From contig CAKQSB010000016.1 in the NCBI GenBank assembly GCA_934271735.1, positions 1 through 52,162 of the forward strand: a DNA stretch of 52,162 bases, written 5' to 3'. Shown piece after piece: positions 40,779 through 48,907 of this stretch. The notes beneath the pieces are model-generated. The model saw only the letters and a program-made list of their open reading frames with translations, did not search any database and was not told the DNA's origin. Position 1 is the stretch's first letter. Each line of letters begins with the position of its first letter. The DNA comes from an uncultured Clostridia bacterium. Lineage in GTDB: Bacteria; Bacillota; Clostridia; Christensenellales; Borkfalkiaceae. Both the position numbers and the translations under genes were made by a program.

Positions 40779-41513
40779 TCAATCGTACTCCACCGATTTA
40801 AGCGTAAGTCCGCAGGCGGGCATAGTTTTTCCCGCGGCGTTTCTGTCCTTACCGCTTATAATCCCGGCAACCGTCTCCGACTGTAACTTTCCTCCGCCGA
40901 CGGCGACGAGCGTTCCCGCCATAATTCTTACCATATTATATAGGAATCCGTTTCCCGTTACCGAAAACACGATTTCGTCGCCCCGCCCGAAAACCTCGGC
41001 GCGGTAAATCGTCCTCACCGTGCTTTCGACGGAAGAATTTGCCGCCAGAAAACATCTGAAATCGTGAGTTCCGACAAAAGCTTGCGCCGCTTCGTTCATT
41101 TTTTTTACGTCGAGCGGATAGTTTACCCATACCGCATACCGACACTTTAAAGGCTTTGAATAATCCGAAACGTACATACGATATTCGTAAGTTTTTTTCT
41201 TTGCCGAAAACCTCGCATTGAAATCGTCCGATACTTTTTCGCTTTTTCCGATTTTAACGTCTTCGGGAAGTACGGCGTTTAAGGCGGACGCGAATTTCTC
41301 GGGAGGCACGGAAGATTCCGTGTCGAAATGAGCGATCTGCCCTTCGGCGTGAACGCCCGAATCGGTTCTTCCGCTCCCGATAAGTTTTACGTCCTCTCCC
41401 GTAATTTTCTTTATCGCCTCGGTTATCGTTCCCTGAACGGAAACGCCGTTAGGCTGAATCTGCCAGCCGCAAAAGGACGTTCCGTCATATTCGATTGTAA
41501 GTTTTATTCTCAT
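40779..41513 (-). CDS. truA: tRNA pseudouridine(38-40) synthase TruA
   Basis: 244 residues, normal length. Converts uridines 38-40 of the tRNA anticodon arm to pseudouridine. Catalytic Asp is in GSGRTDSGVHAEGQ (about Asp52); N-terminus IEYDGTSFCGWQIQPN, C-terminal NMVRIMAGTLVAVGGGK. Usual position after the ECF module and before rplM. Weak ribosome site (GGCGG). Confidence 0.96.
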   Translation of the reverse strand: MRIKLTIEYDGTSFCGWQIQPNGVSVQGTITEAIKKITGEDVKLIGSGRTDSGVHAEGQIAHFDTESSVPPEKFASALNAVLPEDVKIGKSEKVSDDFNARFSAKKKTYEYRMYVSDYSKPLKCRYAVWVNYPLDVKKMNEAAQAFVGTHDFRCFLAANSSVESTVRTIYRAEVFGRGDEIVFSVTGNGFLYNMVRIMAGTLVAVGGGKLQSETVAGIISGKDRNAAGKTMPACGLTLKSVEYD

Positions 41514-41546
41514 AAATAGCCGCCTATAAGTCGATTAACGCGTGTT

Positions 41547-42371
41547 TTAAAAGATAAACGAGATAATCTGAACGTAATAAATATTTAAAAACACCACACC
41601 CGTTATAAGCGCGGCTGTAAACAAAGCAGCGATAAAATCGCGGTAAGAAAGAGTGAGCTTTTTATATTTCGTTCTGTTTTTACTGCCCGTATAACATCTC
41701 GCGTCCATTGCGTCTCCGAGTTCGTCCGCGCGGCGAAGCGCGCTTACTATAAGCGGCACGAGAACGGGAACTAAAGCCTTTATTCTCGATATAATATTCC
41801 CGCTTTCGAAATCCGCGCCGCGGGCTTTCTGCGCGCTTATTATTCTGTCCGTTTCGTTCGCAAGCGTTGGGATAAATCTGAGCGCTATGGACATTATCAA
41901 AGCGAGGTCGTGAACGGGAAATTTAATAAACGCAAGCGGCTTAAGAAGGCTTTCGAAACCATCCGTCAGACTTACCGGCGTTGTCGTGAGCGTTAAAAGC
42001 GAAGTTCCGGTTACGAGAAGAATAAGTCTGAGCGATAAAAACGACGCGGAAATAAGTCCTTCTTTCGTCACAACCCAGAAATACACTGTGTCCGTGTCTT
42101 TTCTCACGTGAAAAAGCACATTTAAAATAAACATAAACACGATAAGAAATATTATCGCCTTTACGCTTTTCAAAACGGACGAAAGCGGCACGGACGAGAA
42201 AATTATCGCCACGACGAGAAAAACGAACACCGCCGCGAGCGCCAAAAAATTCTCGGCGAGAAACACCGCCACTATATATGCTATAAGCAGAAGCAGCTTG
42301 ACGCGCGGATCCGTCTTATGCAAAAACGATTCCGCGTTATAGTACTGCCCGAACGTTACGTCTCCTAACAT
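41547..42371 (-). CDS. ecfT: ECF transporter transmembrane subunit EcfT
   Basis: 274 residues. Membrane coupling subunit of a group II energy-coupling-factor importer. Coupling motifs to the ATPases are visible: SAQKARGADF and ELGDAMDARCY. N-terminal segment FLHKTDPRVKLLLL is typical. Works with EcfA1/EcfA2 and several vitamin-specific S subunits encoded elsewhere (none in this window). GGAGA before ATG. Confidence 0.95.
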   Translation of the reverse strand: MLGDVTFGQYYNAESFLHKTDPRVKLLLLIAYIVAVFLAENFLALAAVFVFLVVAIIFSSVPLSSVLKSVKAIIFLIVFMFILNVLFHVRKDTDTVYFWVVTKEGLISASFLSLRLILLVTGTSLLTLTTTPVSLTDGFESLLKPLAFIKFPVHDLALIMSIALRFIPTLANETDRIISAQKARGADFESGNIISRIKALVPVLVPLIVSALRRADELGDAMDARCYTGSKNRTKYKKLTLSYRDFIAALFTAALITGVVFLNIYYVQIISFIF

Positions 42372-42497
42372 TATTCTCCTTTATTTTCCGAAATTCTGCT
42401 TTATTTTCCGAAAAACATTCCGCAAATTCGGCTTTCTTTTTCCGAAAAACAACATTTAAAACCTTAATCACCGTGAAAAAGTCGGTCTATAAGTCGA
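42372..42497. repeat. Short TTTTCCGAAA repeats between ecfT and ecfA2
   Basis: CTTTATTTTCCGAAA occurs twice and CTTTTTCCGAAA once within about 70 bases. Similar in flavour to the TTTTCCGACAGC repeats at 39345-39555. No gene seen. Confidence 0.5.
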
Positions 42498-43367
42498 TTA
42501 TTTCGTGTTTTTATATAACGCGGCAACTTTAGAAACAAAGTCATCCGTAGTAAAATCGGTGTCGATATCTATGCCTTTGAGTTTCATTTCTTCCGTAAGT
42601 TTTGCCGTCACCGGTACGTCTAAGCGAAGATTTTTCATTTCATCGCTCCTTGAGAAAATCTCTTTCGGCTTGCCCGTCATAACAACTTTTCCTTCCGAGA
42701 AAACGGCTACGTCCGTGCAATTTTCGGCAACCTCGTCCATATCGTGCGAAACGATGACGATTGTTTTCACCGTCGTTTCGTGGAGGGAATGAAGGAGCTT
42801 CATGAGCTCGTTTTTCCCCGCAGGATCAAGCCCGGCGACAGGTTCGTCCAAAATCAATATTTCAGGTTCGGTAACTAAAACGCCCGCAATCGCAACCCTT
42901 CTTTTCTGCCCGCCCGAAAGCTCGAAAGGCGATCTGTCCGCCATATCGGCGTTAAAACCGACAAGCGAGAGCGCGCCGAAAACCGCGGCTTTTATCTGCT
43001 CATCCGTGGCGTTTTTGTTGAAATTTTTATATCCGAAAGCCACGTCCTGAAAAACCGTCTCCGCAAAAAGCTGATATTCGGGATATTGAAACACAAGTCC
43101 CGTTTTGCTTCTCAGTTCTTTAAGTTTCTTTTTATCCGTTTTTTTGCCGTGCGAAAGATCGTAATCTCCTACGAAAAGTTTACCCTCCTGAACGGGAACG
43201 AGCGCGTCGAGATGCTGAACGAAAGTCGATTTTCCGCTGCCCGTATGCCCGATTATACCGAAAAACGAGCCTTCGGGAATGGTCAGCGAAACGTCCGACA
43301 GGGCGCAGACTTTACTCTTCGATTTTTTGTTGTAATAAAAACTCAGATTTTCCGCAACAACCCGCAT
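42498..43367 (-). CDS. ecfA2: ECF transporter ATPase EcfA2
   Basis: 289 residues from the ATG at 43365-43367, which has GGAGGAATT directly upstream. An in-frame start 108 bases earlier would overlap ecfA1 by 130 bases and adds non-homologous residues. Walker A GHTGSGKST, Q-loop FQYPEYQLF, signature LSGGQKRR, Walker B ILILDEPVAGLD, switch His in IVSHD. Overlaps the end of ecfA1 by 25 bases. Confidence 0.95.
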   Translation of the reverse strand: MRVVAENLSFYYNKKSKSKVCALSDVSLTIPEGSFFGIIGHTGSGKSTFVQHLDALVPVQEGKLFVGDYDLSHGKKTDKKKLKELRSKTGLVFQYPEYQLFAETVFQDVAFGYKNFNKNATDEQIKAAVFGALSLVGFNADMADRSPFELSGGQKRRVAIAGVLVTEPEILILDEPVAGLDPAGKNELMKLLHSLHETTVKTIVIVSHDMDEVAENCTDVAVFSEGKVVMTGKPKEIFSRSDEMKNLRLDVPVTAKLTEEMKLKGIDIDTDFTTDDFVSKVAALYKNTK

Positions 43368-44200
43368 AATTCCTCCGATAAACTCTTTTCGTCCATAACG
43401 GACGGCGAAAGAGGCACGCCGGCGCGTCTGAGTTTTTCCGCTATAAGCGCGGGTCTCGGCAATTCCAACCCGCAATTTCTAAGCGTTTCTTTTTCCGCGA
43501 AAACTTCTTCGGGCGTACCCCGTAGTCGGATTGAGCCGCCGTCAAGCACGTAAACGTAATCGGCTTCCGCCGCCTCGTCCATATAATGCGTTATGTCGAT
43601 AACTGTCATACCCTTTTCTTTGTTCAGAGTTCTCACGACTTCCATAACCTCTTTTCTGCCCTTTGGATCGAGCATAGAGGTGGATTCGTCCATAATGAGA
43701 ATCTCGGGTTCGATCGCAATGGCACCCGCTATGGCTATTCTCTGTTTTTGTCCGCCCGAAAGCTTTGCCGCTTCCGCTTTGCGGAATTTCTCCATATCGG
43801 TAGCCTTTAACGCCATATCGATGGCTTCCTTGATTTTTTCTCTCGGCATACCGATATTTTCGGGTCCGAAAGCTATATCGTCCTCAACGATAGAAGCGAT
43901 CTGCTGATTGTCGGGATTCTGGAAAACCATTCCCGCTTTTTTTCTTATTTCGAAAAGATTTTTTTTCTCCGACGTATCGAGTCCGAAAACAAACACCTTG
44001 CCGAATTTCGGCTGCAAAAGCCCGTTTATAAGCTTCGCGAGCGTGCTTTTTCCGCTGCCGTTCCTCCCCAAGAGAGCAACGAACGATCCTTTTTCCACGG
44101 ATAAATTAAGCTCGTTTAACACTACCGTTTTTATCGGCAATCCGTTGTCGGCGGTCGTCGTGTAAAAAAATCTGACGTCCTGAAATTCTATAGCCTGCAT
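43343..44200 (-). CDS. ecfA1: ECF transporter ATPase EcfA1
   Basis: 285 residues from the ATG at 44198-44200 (MQAIEFQDVRFFY). The open frame extends 39 codons further but those residues are not family-like and would span the promoter. Walker A GRNGSGKST, Q-loop FQNPDNQ, signature LSGGQKQR, Walker B ILIMDESTSMLD (Ser replaces the usual Pro after DE), switch His in ITHYMDEA. No ribosome site: the -10 box is seven bases upstream, so the transcript may be leaderless. First gene of ecfA1-ecfA2-ecfT-truA. Confidence 0.94.
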   Translation of the reverse strand: MQAIEFQDVRFFYTTTADNGLPIKTVVLNELNLSVEKGSFVALLGRNGSGKSTLAKLINGLLQPKFGKVFVFGLDTSEKKNLFEIRKKAGMVFQNPDNQQIASIVEDDIAFGPENIGMPREKIKEAIDMALKATDMEKFRKAEAAKLSGGQKQRIAIAGAIAIEPEILIMDESTSMLDPKGRKEVMEVVRTLNKEKGMTVIDITHYMDEAAEADYVYVLDGGSIRLRGTPEEVFAEKETLRNCGLELPRPALIAEKLRRAGVPLSPSVMDEKSLSEELCGLLRKI

Positions 44201-44207
44201 AGCTTGT

Positions 44208-44237
44208 ATTTTAGCACAAATCGCCTTAAAATAACAA
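44208..44237 (-). promoter_or_regulatory. Promoter of the ecf-truA operon, leaderless arrangement
   Basis: Minus strand: -35 TTGTTA (44232-44237), 18-base spacer, extended -10 TGC-TAAAAT (44208-44213). Seven bases then lead to the ecfA1 ATG, so transcription should start at or near the start codon. Confidence 0.7.
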
Positions 44238-44316
44238 GCGTTTCGTAACCTTTGACGGCTTTTCACCTTTTTTTTGAAAAACAAGTAAAAAAAATTTCCT
44301 TTTTCACAGAAAACCA

Positions 44317-44345
44317 TTGACTTTAAAACGCCGTTAGGCTATACT
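44317..44345 (+). promoter_or_regulatory. Promoter of nifJ
   Basis: -35 TTGACT (44317-44322), 17-base spacer, -10 TATACT (44340-44345). The leader is about 112 bases. Confidence 0.87.
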
Positions 44346-44380
44346 ATATAAGGTTAAGATCAAAACACGGTCGCAATCAA

Positions 44381-44411
44381 TCGGCTTAGCGACACTCTCC
44401 GTCGCAGCCGA
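44381..44411 (+). promoter_or_regulatory. Stem-loop in the nifJ 5' leader
   Basis: TCGGC (44381-44385) with GCCGA (44407-44411) and GCGAC (44389-44393) with GTCGC (44401-44405), small bulge, seven-base loop ACTCTCC. An A-run, not a T-run, follows, so it is not a terminator. Could stabilise the mRNA or bind a regulator. Confidence 0.55.
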
Positions 44412-44463
44412 AAAAAATCAATTTCAAAAGTTATAATCAATTTCATACGGAGGTCAAAATTTA

Positions 44464-47400
44464 ATGAAAGTTATGACTATTGACGGTAACACCGCCGCGA
44501 GCCACGTAGCTTACGCGTTCTCGGAAGTTGCGGCGATTTACCCCATCACTCCTTCCTCGCCTATGGCGGAAGTTGCAGACGAATGGTCCACTGCCGGCAG
44601 AACGAATATGTTCGGTCAGAAGCTCAAGCTTGCGGAAATGCAGTCCGAAGCTGGCGCGGCAGGCGCGGTACACGGTTCTCTTTCCGCAGGCGCGCTTACC
44701 GTAACCTACACGGCTTCGCAAGGCTTGCTCCTTATGATTCCGAATATGTACAAGATTTCCGGCGAGCTTCTCCCCTGCGTATTCCACGTCAGCGCAAGAG
44801 CTTTGGCTGCTCATTCTCTTAACATTTTCGGCGATCACTCGGACGTTATGGCTTGCCGCCAGACGGGATTTGCGATGCTTGCGTCCAACTCCGTTCAGGA
44901 AGTTATGGACCTTGCGCTCGTAGCGCATCTTTCCACGCTTAAATCCAAAGTTCCGTTCCTTCACTTCTTCGACGGTTTCAGAACGAGCCACGAAGTTTCC
45001 AAGATCGAAGCTATCGACTACGAAGATATGAAGAAACTTGCCGATATGAAAGATATCGAAGATTTCAGAAAGAGAGCTTTGAACCCCGATCACCCCATTC
45101 AGAAAGGTACGGCGCAGAACAGCGATACTTACTTCCAGAACAGAGAAACCGCTAACAAATATTATGAAGAAGTTCCCGCAATCGTTCAGAAGATGATGAA
45201 CAAGGTTTCCGCTCTTACGGGCAGAAGTTATCACCTTTTCGATTACGTCGGCGCGCCCGATGCGGAAAACGTCATCGTTATTATGGGCAGCGGCGCGGAA
45301 GCTATCGAAGAGACTATCGCGAGAATGAACAAGGAAGGACATAAAGTCGGCGTATTGAAAGTCAGACTTTACAGACCTTTCTCCGCGAAAGCGTTCGTTA
45401 AAGCTCTTCCCAAGACCGTTAAAAATATTGCCGTTCTCGACAGAACGAAAGAACCCGGCTCGCTCGGCGAACCTTTGTATCTCGATGTTGTCGCCGCTTT
45501 GGCGGAACTCGGAAAGAAGAAAGTCAAGGTTTACGGCGGAAGATACGGTCTCGGTTCCAAAGAGTTCAACCCCTCTATGGTTTACGCCGTTTACAAGAAT
45601 CTCGAATCCGCTAAACCGAAGAACCACTTCACCGTCGGTATCCACGACGATATCACCCACACTTCGCTTGATTTCTCCGAGCAGTATAACGCCGCTCCCG
45701 AGGGAACTATAAGCTGCAAGTTCTACGGTCTCGGTTCTGACGGTACGGTCGGCGCGAACAAGAACTCCATTAAAATCATCGGCGATCACACCGATATGTA
45801 CGCTCAGGGTTATTTCTTCTACGACTCCAAAAAGTCGGGCGGTATAACGGTTTCGCACCTCCGTTTCGGTAAAACTCCGATACAGTCGTCCTATCTTATC
45901 GACGCGGCTGACTTCATCGCTTGCTCGCAGCCCTCTTACGTTACGAGATACGATATGGTTACCGACCTTAAAGAAGGCGGCAAATTCCTGCTTAACTGCG
46001 AATGGGATAACGCTAAAGACCTCGGAGCAAACCTTCCCGCGTCGATGAAGCGTTTACTTGCCAAAAAGCACGCTAAACTCTACGTCATCGACGCTATAAA
46101 GATAGCCGCTTCCATCGGTCTCGGCGGAAGAACGAACGCTATCATGCAGGCTGCTTTCTTCAAGATCAATCCCGAAATTATGCCTTACGCCGAAGCGGAA
46201 GACTGGATGAAGCAGTACGTCAAGAAATCTTACGGCAAGAAAGGCGACGCGGTAGTTAATATGAACTATGCCGCGATCGACAAAGCCGCGTCAGAACTTA
46301 AAGAAATCAAAGTTCCGGCAGACTGGGCGGACGCCACCACCGGCGCAGAACCCGCTAAGCTTGCCGACGATAAATATTTCCAGGAAGTTATTCACCCGAT
46401 CATCGCTCTTCAGGGCGACAAACTCCCCTCTTCCGCTTTCAACGCGGACGGCAGCGTTCCCACAGGAACTACCAAGTTCGAAAAGAGAGGTGTTGCGGTT
46501 AAGATCCCTGAGTGGAATGCCGAAAATTGTATTCAGTGTAACCAGTGTTCGTTCGTTTGCCCGCACGCTTGTATTCGTCCCGTTCTCGTAAAAGACGGCG
46601 AAGAAGTTCCCGCAACGTTCGCAACCAAAGCCGCTATCGGTCTTAAAGGTTACTCTTACAGAATGCAGGTAAGCCCGCTCGATTGTATGGGCTGCGGCGT
46701 TTGCGCCAATATCTGCCCCACCAAGGAAGACAAGAAAGCTCTTACGATGATTCCGCTTGAAAAAGTAGTCAAGGAAGAAACCGAAAACTACGATTTCAGC
46801 GAAAAACTTCCCGAAGTCGATACTTCGGTATTCAAGAAAAACACCGTTAAGGGTTCGCAGTTTTCTAAGCCGCTCTTCGAGTTCTCGGGCGCGTGCGCGG
46901 GCTGCGGCGAAACTCCTTACATCAAAGTTATCACGCAGATGTTCGGCGATCGTATGATAATCGCCAACGCTACGGGTTGTTCGTCTATTTACGGCGGTTC
47001 TTCCCCGACGTGTCCTTACACCAAGAATGCGGAAGGCAAAGGTCCCGCATGGGCAAACAGCTTGTTCGAAGACAATGCGGAATACGGCTTCGGTTTCCAC
47101 CTTGCTTACTTCCAGAGAAGAGAAAAACTTGCGGACGTTATGAGACGTATCCTCGAGCTTAACCTTCACGGAAGAGTCGGCGAGGCTTGCAAACTCTGGC
47201 TTGAAAACAAGAAGAGCGCGGACGTTACCAAACGCGTTTACGCTACTTTACAGGTTGCTCTCCCCTCCGCAATCAAGAACGCGAAAGGCGAACTTAAAGA
47301 CCTCCTTAAAGAACTTGACGGAATGCTTGACTGCGTAATCAAGAAATCCATCTGGATTATCGGCGGCGACGGCTGGGCATACGATATCGGTTACGGCGGA

Positions 47401-47988
47401 CTCGACCACGTTCTCGCTCAGGGCGAAGACGTAAACGTACTCGTTGTAGATACCGAAGTTTACTCCAACACCGGCGGACAGGCAAGTAAGTCCACTCCCA
47501 CCGGTTCCGTTGCTAAATTCGCTTCGGGCGGTAAGAGAATCAAGAAGAAAGACCTCGGTATGATGGCTATGAGCTACGGTTATGTTTACGTTGCTCAGTG
47601 CGCTATGGGATCTAACAAACAGCAGTTCCTTAACGCTATCACGGAAGCGGAAAGCTACGACGGACCGTCGCTCCTTATCTGCTACGCGCCTTGTATCAAC
47701 CACGGTATCAATATGGCTAACTCGCAGACCGAGGAAAAGAAAGCTGTCGACGCAGGTTACTGGCACCTTTACAGATACAATCCCGAAAAGGTCGGAACGG
47801 AAGTCAACCCCTTCACTCTCGACAGCAAAGATCCTACCGAAAGTTATCACGACTTCATACTCGGCGAAAACCGTTACGCAACGCTCAAAAAGGCTCAGCC
47901 CGAGCTTGCCGAAAAGCTTTTCGAGAGAGCCGAAGAAGAGAATACCGCGAGACTCGGCAAATACAAGAAGCTTGCCGGAAAAGAATGA
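44464..47988 (+). CDS. nifJ: Pyruvate:ferredoxin (flavodoxin) oxidoreductase
   Basis: 1174 residues, the usual length of the single-chain enzyme. Oxidatively decarboxylates pyruvate to acetyl-CoA and CO2 and reduces ferredoxin, the core of anaerobic energy metabolism. Two ferredoxin-type [4Fe-4S] motifs: Cys689/692/695/699 (CIQCNQCSFVCP) and from Cys741 (CMGCGVCANICP). The proximal cluster pair is near Cys811/814 (CAGCGE). TPP-binding segment runs from GDGWAYDIG (about 967) to NTGGQ (about 1002). N-terminal pyruvate-binding domain with AYPITPSSPMAE-like sequence. Codon use is strongly biased, fitting high expression. GGAGGT before ATG. Confidence 0.97.
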   Translation: MKVMTIDGNTAASHVAYAFSEVAAIYPITPSSPMAEVADEWSTAGRTNMFGQKLKLAEMQSEAGAAGAVHGSLSAGALTVTYTASQGLLLMIPNMYKISGELLPCVFHVSARALAAHSLNIFGDHSDVMACRQTGFAMLASNSVQEVMDLALVAHLSTLKSKVPFLHFFDGFRTSHEVSKIEAIDYEDMKKLADMKDIEDFRKRALNPDHPIQKGTAQNSDTYFQNRETANKYYEEVPAIVQKMMNKVSALTGRSYHLFDYVGAPDAENVIVIMGSGAEAIEETIARMNKEGHKVGVLKVRLYRPFSAKAFVKALPKTVKNIAVLDRTKEPGSLGEPLYLDVVAALAELGKKKVKVYGGRYGLGSKEFNPSMVYAVYKNLESAKPKNHFTVGIHDDITHTSLDFSEQYNAAPEGTISCKFYGLGSDGTVGANKNSIKIIGDHTDMYAQGYFFYDSKKSGGITVSHLRFGKTPIQSSYLIDAADFIACSQPSYVTRYDMVTDLKEGGKFLLNCEWDNAKDLGANLPASMKRLLAKKHAKLYVIDAIKIAASIGLGGRTNAIMQAAFFKINPEIMPYAEAEDWMKQYVKKSYGKKGDAVVNMNYAAIDKAASELKEIKVPADWADATTGAEPAKLADDKYFQEVIHPIIALQGDKLPSSAFNADGSVPTGTTKFEKRGVAVKIPEWNAENCIQCNQCSFVCPHACIRPVLVKDGEEVPATFATKAAIGLKGYSYRMQVSPLDCMGCGVCANICPTKEDKKALTMIPLEKVVKEETENYDFSEKLPEVDTSVFKKNTVKGSQFSKPLFEFSGACAGCGETPYIKVITQMFGDRMIIANATGCSSIYGGSSPTCPYTKNAEGKGPAWANSLFEDNAEYGFGFHLAYFQRREKLADVMRRILELNLHGRVGEACKLWLENKKSADVTKRVYATLQVALPSAIKNAKGELKDLLKELDGMLDCVIKKSIWIIGGDGWAYDIGYGGLDHVLAQGEDVNVLVVDTEVYSNTGGQASKSTPTGSVAKFASGGKRIKKKDLGMMAMSYGYVYVAQCAMGSNKQQFLNAITEAESYDGPSLLICYAPCINHGINMANSQTEEKKAVDAGYWHLYRYNPEKVGTEVNPFTLDSKDPTESYHDFILGENRYATLKKAQPELAEKLFERAEEENTARLGKYKKLAGKE

Positions 47989-48032
47989 TTTATCGGCAAA
48001 CCAATCCCGACAGGTTAAAATAATCTAAAAGG

Positions 48033-48068
48033 CGGCGGTCGCAATTTGAGTTGCGACCGCCGTTTAAC
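48033..48068 (+). terminator. Terminator of nifJ
   Basis: Perfect 12-bp stem CGGCGGTCGCAA / TTGCGACCGCCG, six-base loop, then TTTAACTTTT. Very similar to the terminator at 50410-50442. Confidence 0.92.
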
Positions 48069-48142
48069 TTTTAAAAATATTTGTACTTTTCTTTAAAAGA
48101 TTTGCAATAAACGGGTATATGTTTTTTCGGTGAAAAAAAGAT

Positions 48143-48171
48143 TTGACAAATCGGTATTTTTATAGTATAAT
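48143..48171 (+). promoter_or_regulatory. Promoter of the LOG-permease operon
   Basis: Consensus -35 TTGACA (48143-48148), 17-base spacer, consensus -10 TATAAT (48166-48171). A match to both boxes on all positions means basal strength is high, which fits control by attenuation downstream. Confidence 0.93.
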
Positions 48172-48178
48172 AAATACT

Positions 48179-48232
48179 CGGTAAGTACCTACCGGCACTT
48201 AGGCTGAAGAGTCTATGTGCTGTTTTTATTTT
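48179..48232 (+). promoter_or_regulatory. Candidate transcription attenuator
   Basis: The transcript should begin near 48178. CGGTA/TACCG forms a small hairpin (48179-48194). A second hairpin, 48195-48220 (GCAC..AGGCT, loop GAAG, AGTCT..GTGC; one T-T mismatch, one G-T), is followed by TGTTTTTATTTT, a typical intrinsic terminator form. CGGTAA (48179-48184) can instead pair with TTACCG (48269-48274), a possible alternative fold. I do not recognise a known riboswitch. Confidence 0.55.
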
Positions 48233-48307
48233 CGGGGCATAAGCCGACAGAAACCGAAGTAGTTCATTTACCGTAAAAAATCAGCGAAAACAAAGGAGCG
48301 TATTGGT

Positions 48308-48844
48308 ATGAATATTACCGTTTATCTCGGCGCAAACGAAGGAAACGACCCGTCTTTACGCAAGGCGGTTGAAGAACTCGGCGAATGGATAGGTTCGAGC
48401 GGCAACGCGTTGATTTACGGCGGCTCGAAATCGGGACTTATGGGAGCGATTGCCGACAGTGTTTTAAGTCACGGCGGCAAGGTAACGGGCGTCGAACCGC
48501 AATTCTTTATCGAAAGCGAATTTCAGCACAACGGACTGACAAAACTGATAACAACCAAAGATATGTCGGAACGCAAAAGCAAAATGATCGAGCTTGGCGA
48601 CGCTTTTATCGCTTTTCCCGGCGGCACGGGAACATTGGAAGAGATTACCGAGGTTATGTCTAAAGTGTCTTTGAAACATCTGAACGCGCCTTGTATTCTT
48701 TACAACTTAGACGGATATTATAACGATTTAAAAGCCCTTTTGAAGCATATGATCGAAAAAGGTCTGTCTTCCGAGAAACGGCAGAAAGGAATATATTTTG
48801 CTGATAATCTCGAAGAAATTAAAAGGATTTTAAATTTAGCATAA
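48308..48844 (+). CDS. LOG-family nucleoside 5'-monophosphate phosphoribohydrolase
   Basis: 178 residues, TIGR00730/LOG family, formerly mis-named lysine decarboxylase. Members cleave nucleoside monophosphates (AMP and cytokinin nucleotides) to free base and ribose 5-phosphate. Motifs: YGGSKSGLMG (about 38-47), the MSERK arginine/lysine pair (86-90) and the catalytic PGGTGTLEE (104-112). Followed 63 bases later by a purine permease, so the pair makes sense as purine-base handling. GGAG before ATG. Family is sure; exact base is not. Confidence 0.93.
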   Translation: MNITVYLGANEGNDPSLRKAVEELGEWIGSSGNALIYGGSKSGLMGAIADSVLSHGGKVTGVEPQFFIESEFQHNGLTKLITTKDMSERKSKMIELGDAFIAFPGGTGTLEEITEVMSKVSLKHLNAPCILYNLDGYYNDLKALLKHMIEKGLSSEKRQKGIYFADNLEEIKRILNLA

Positions 48845-48907
48845 TAAGGGAAAAATATAACACAATAAGGCAAAAACCGCGAATAAGCGGAAAATAAGGA
48901 GATATTT

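Noticed and set aside
43368..43475. Longer ecfA2 start at 43475
   Set aside because: The extra 36 residues are not family-like and would overlap ecfA1 by 130 bases; the ATG at 43367 has a strong ribosome site.
44461..45858. A 465-codon minus-strand open frame opposite nifJ
   Set aside because: It is antisense to the well-supported nifJ gene. The translation has no recognisable domain and reflects the biased codons of nifJ.
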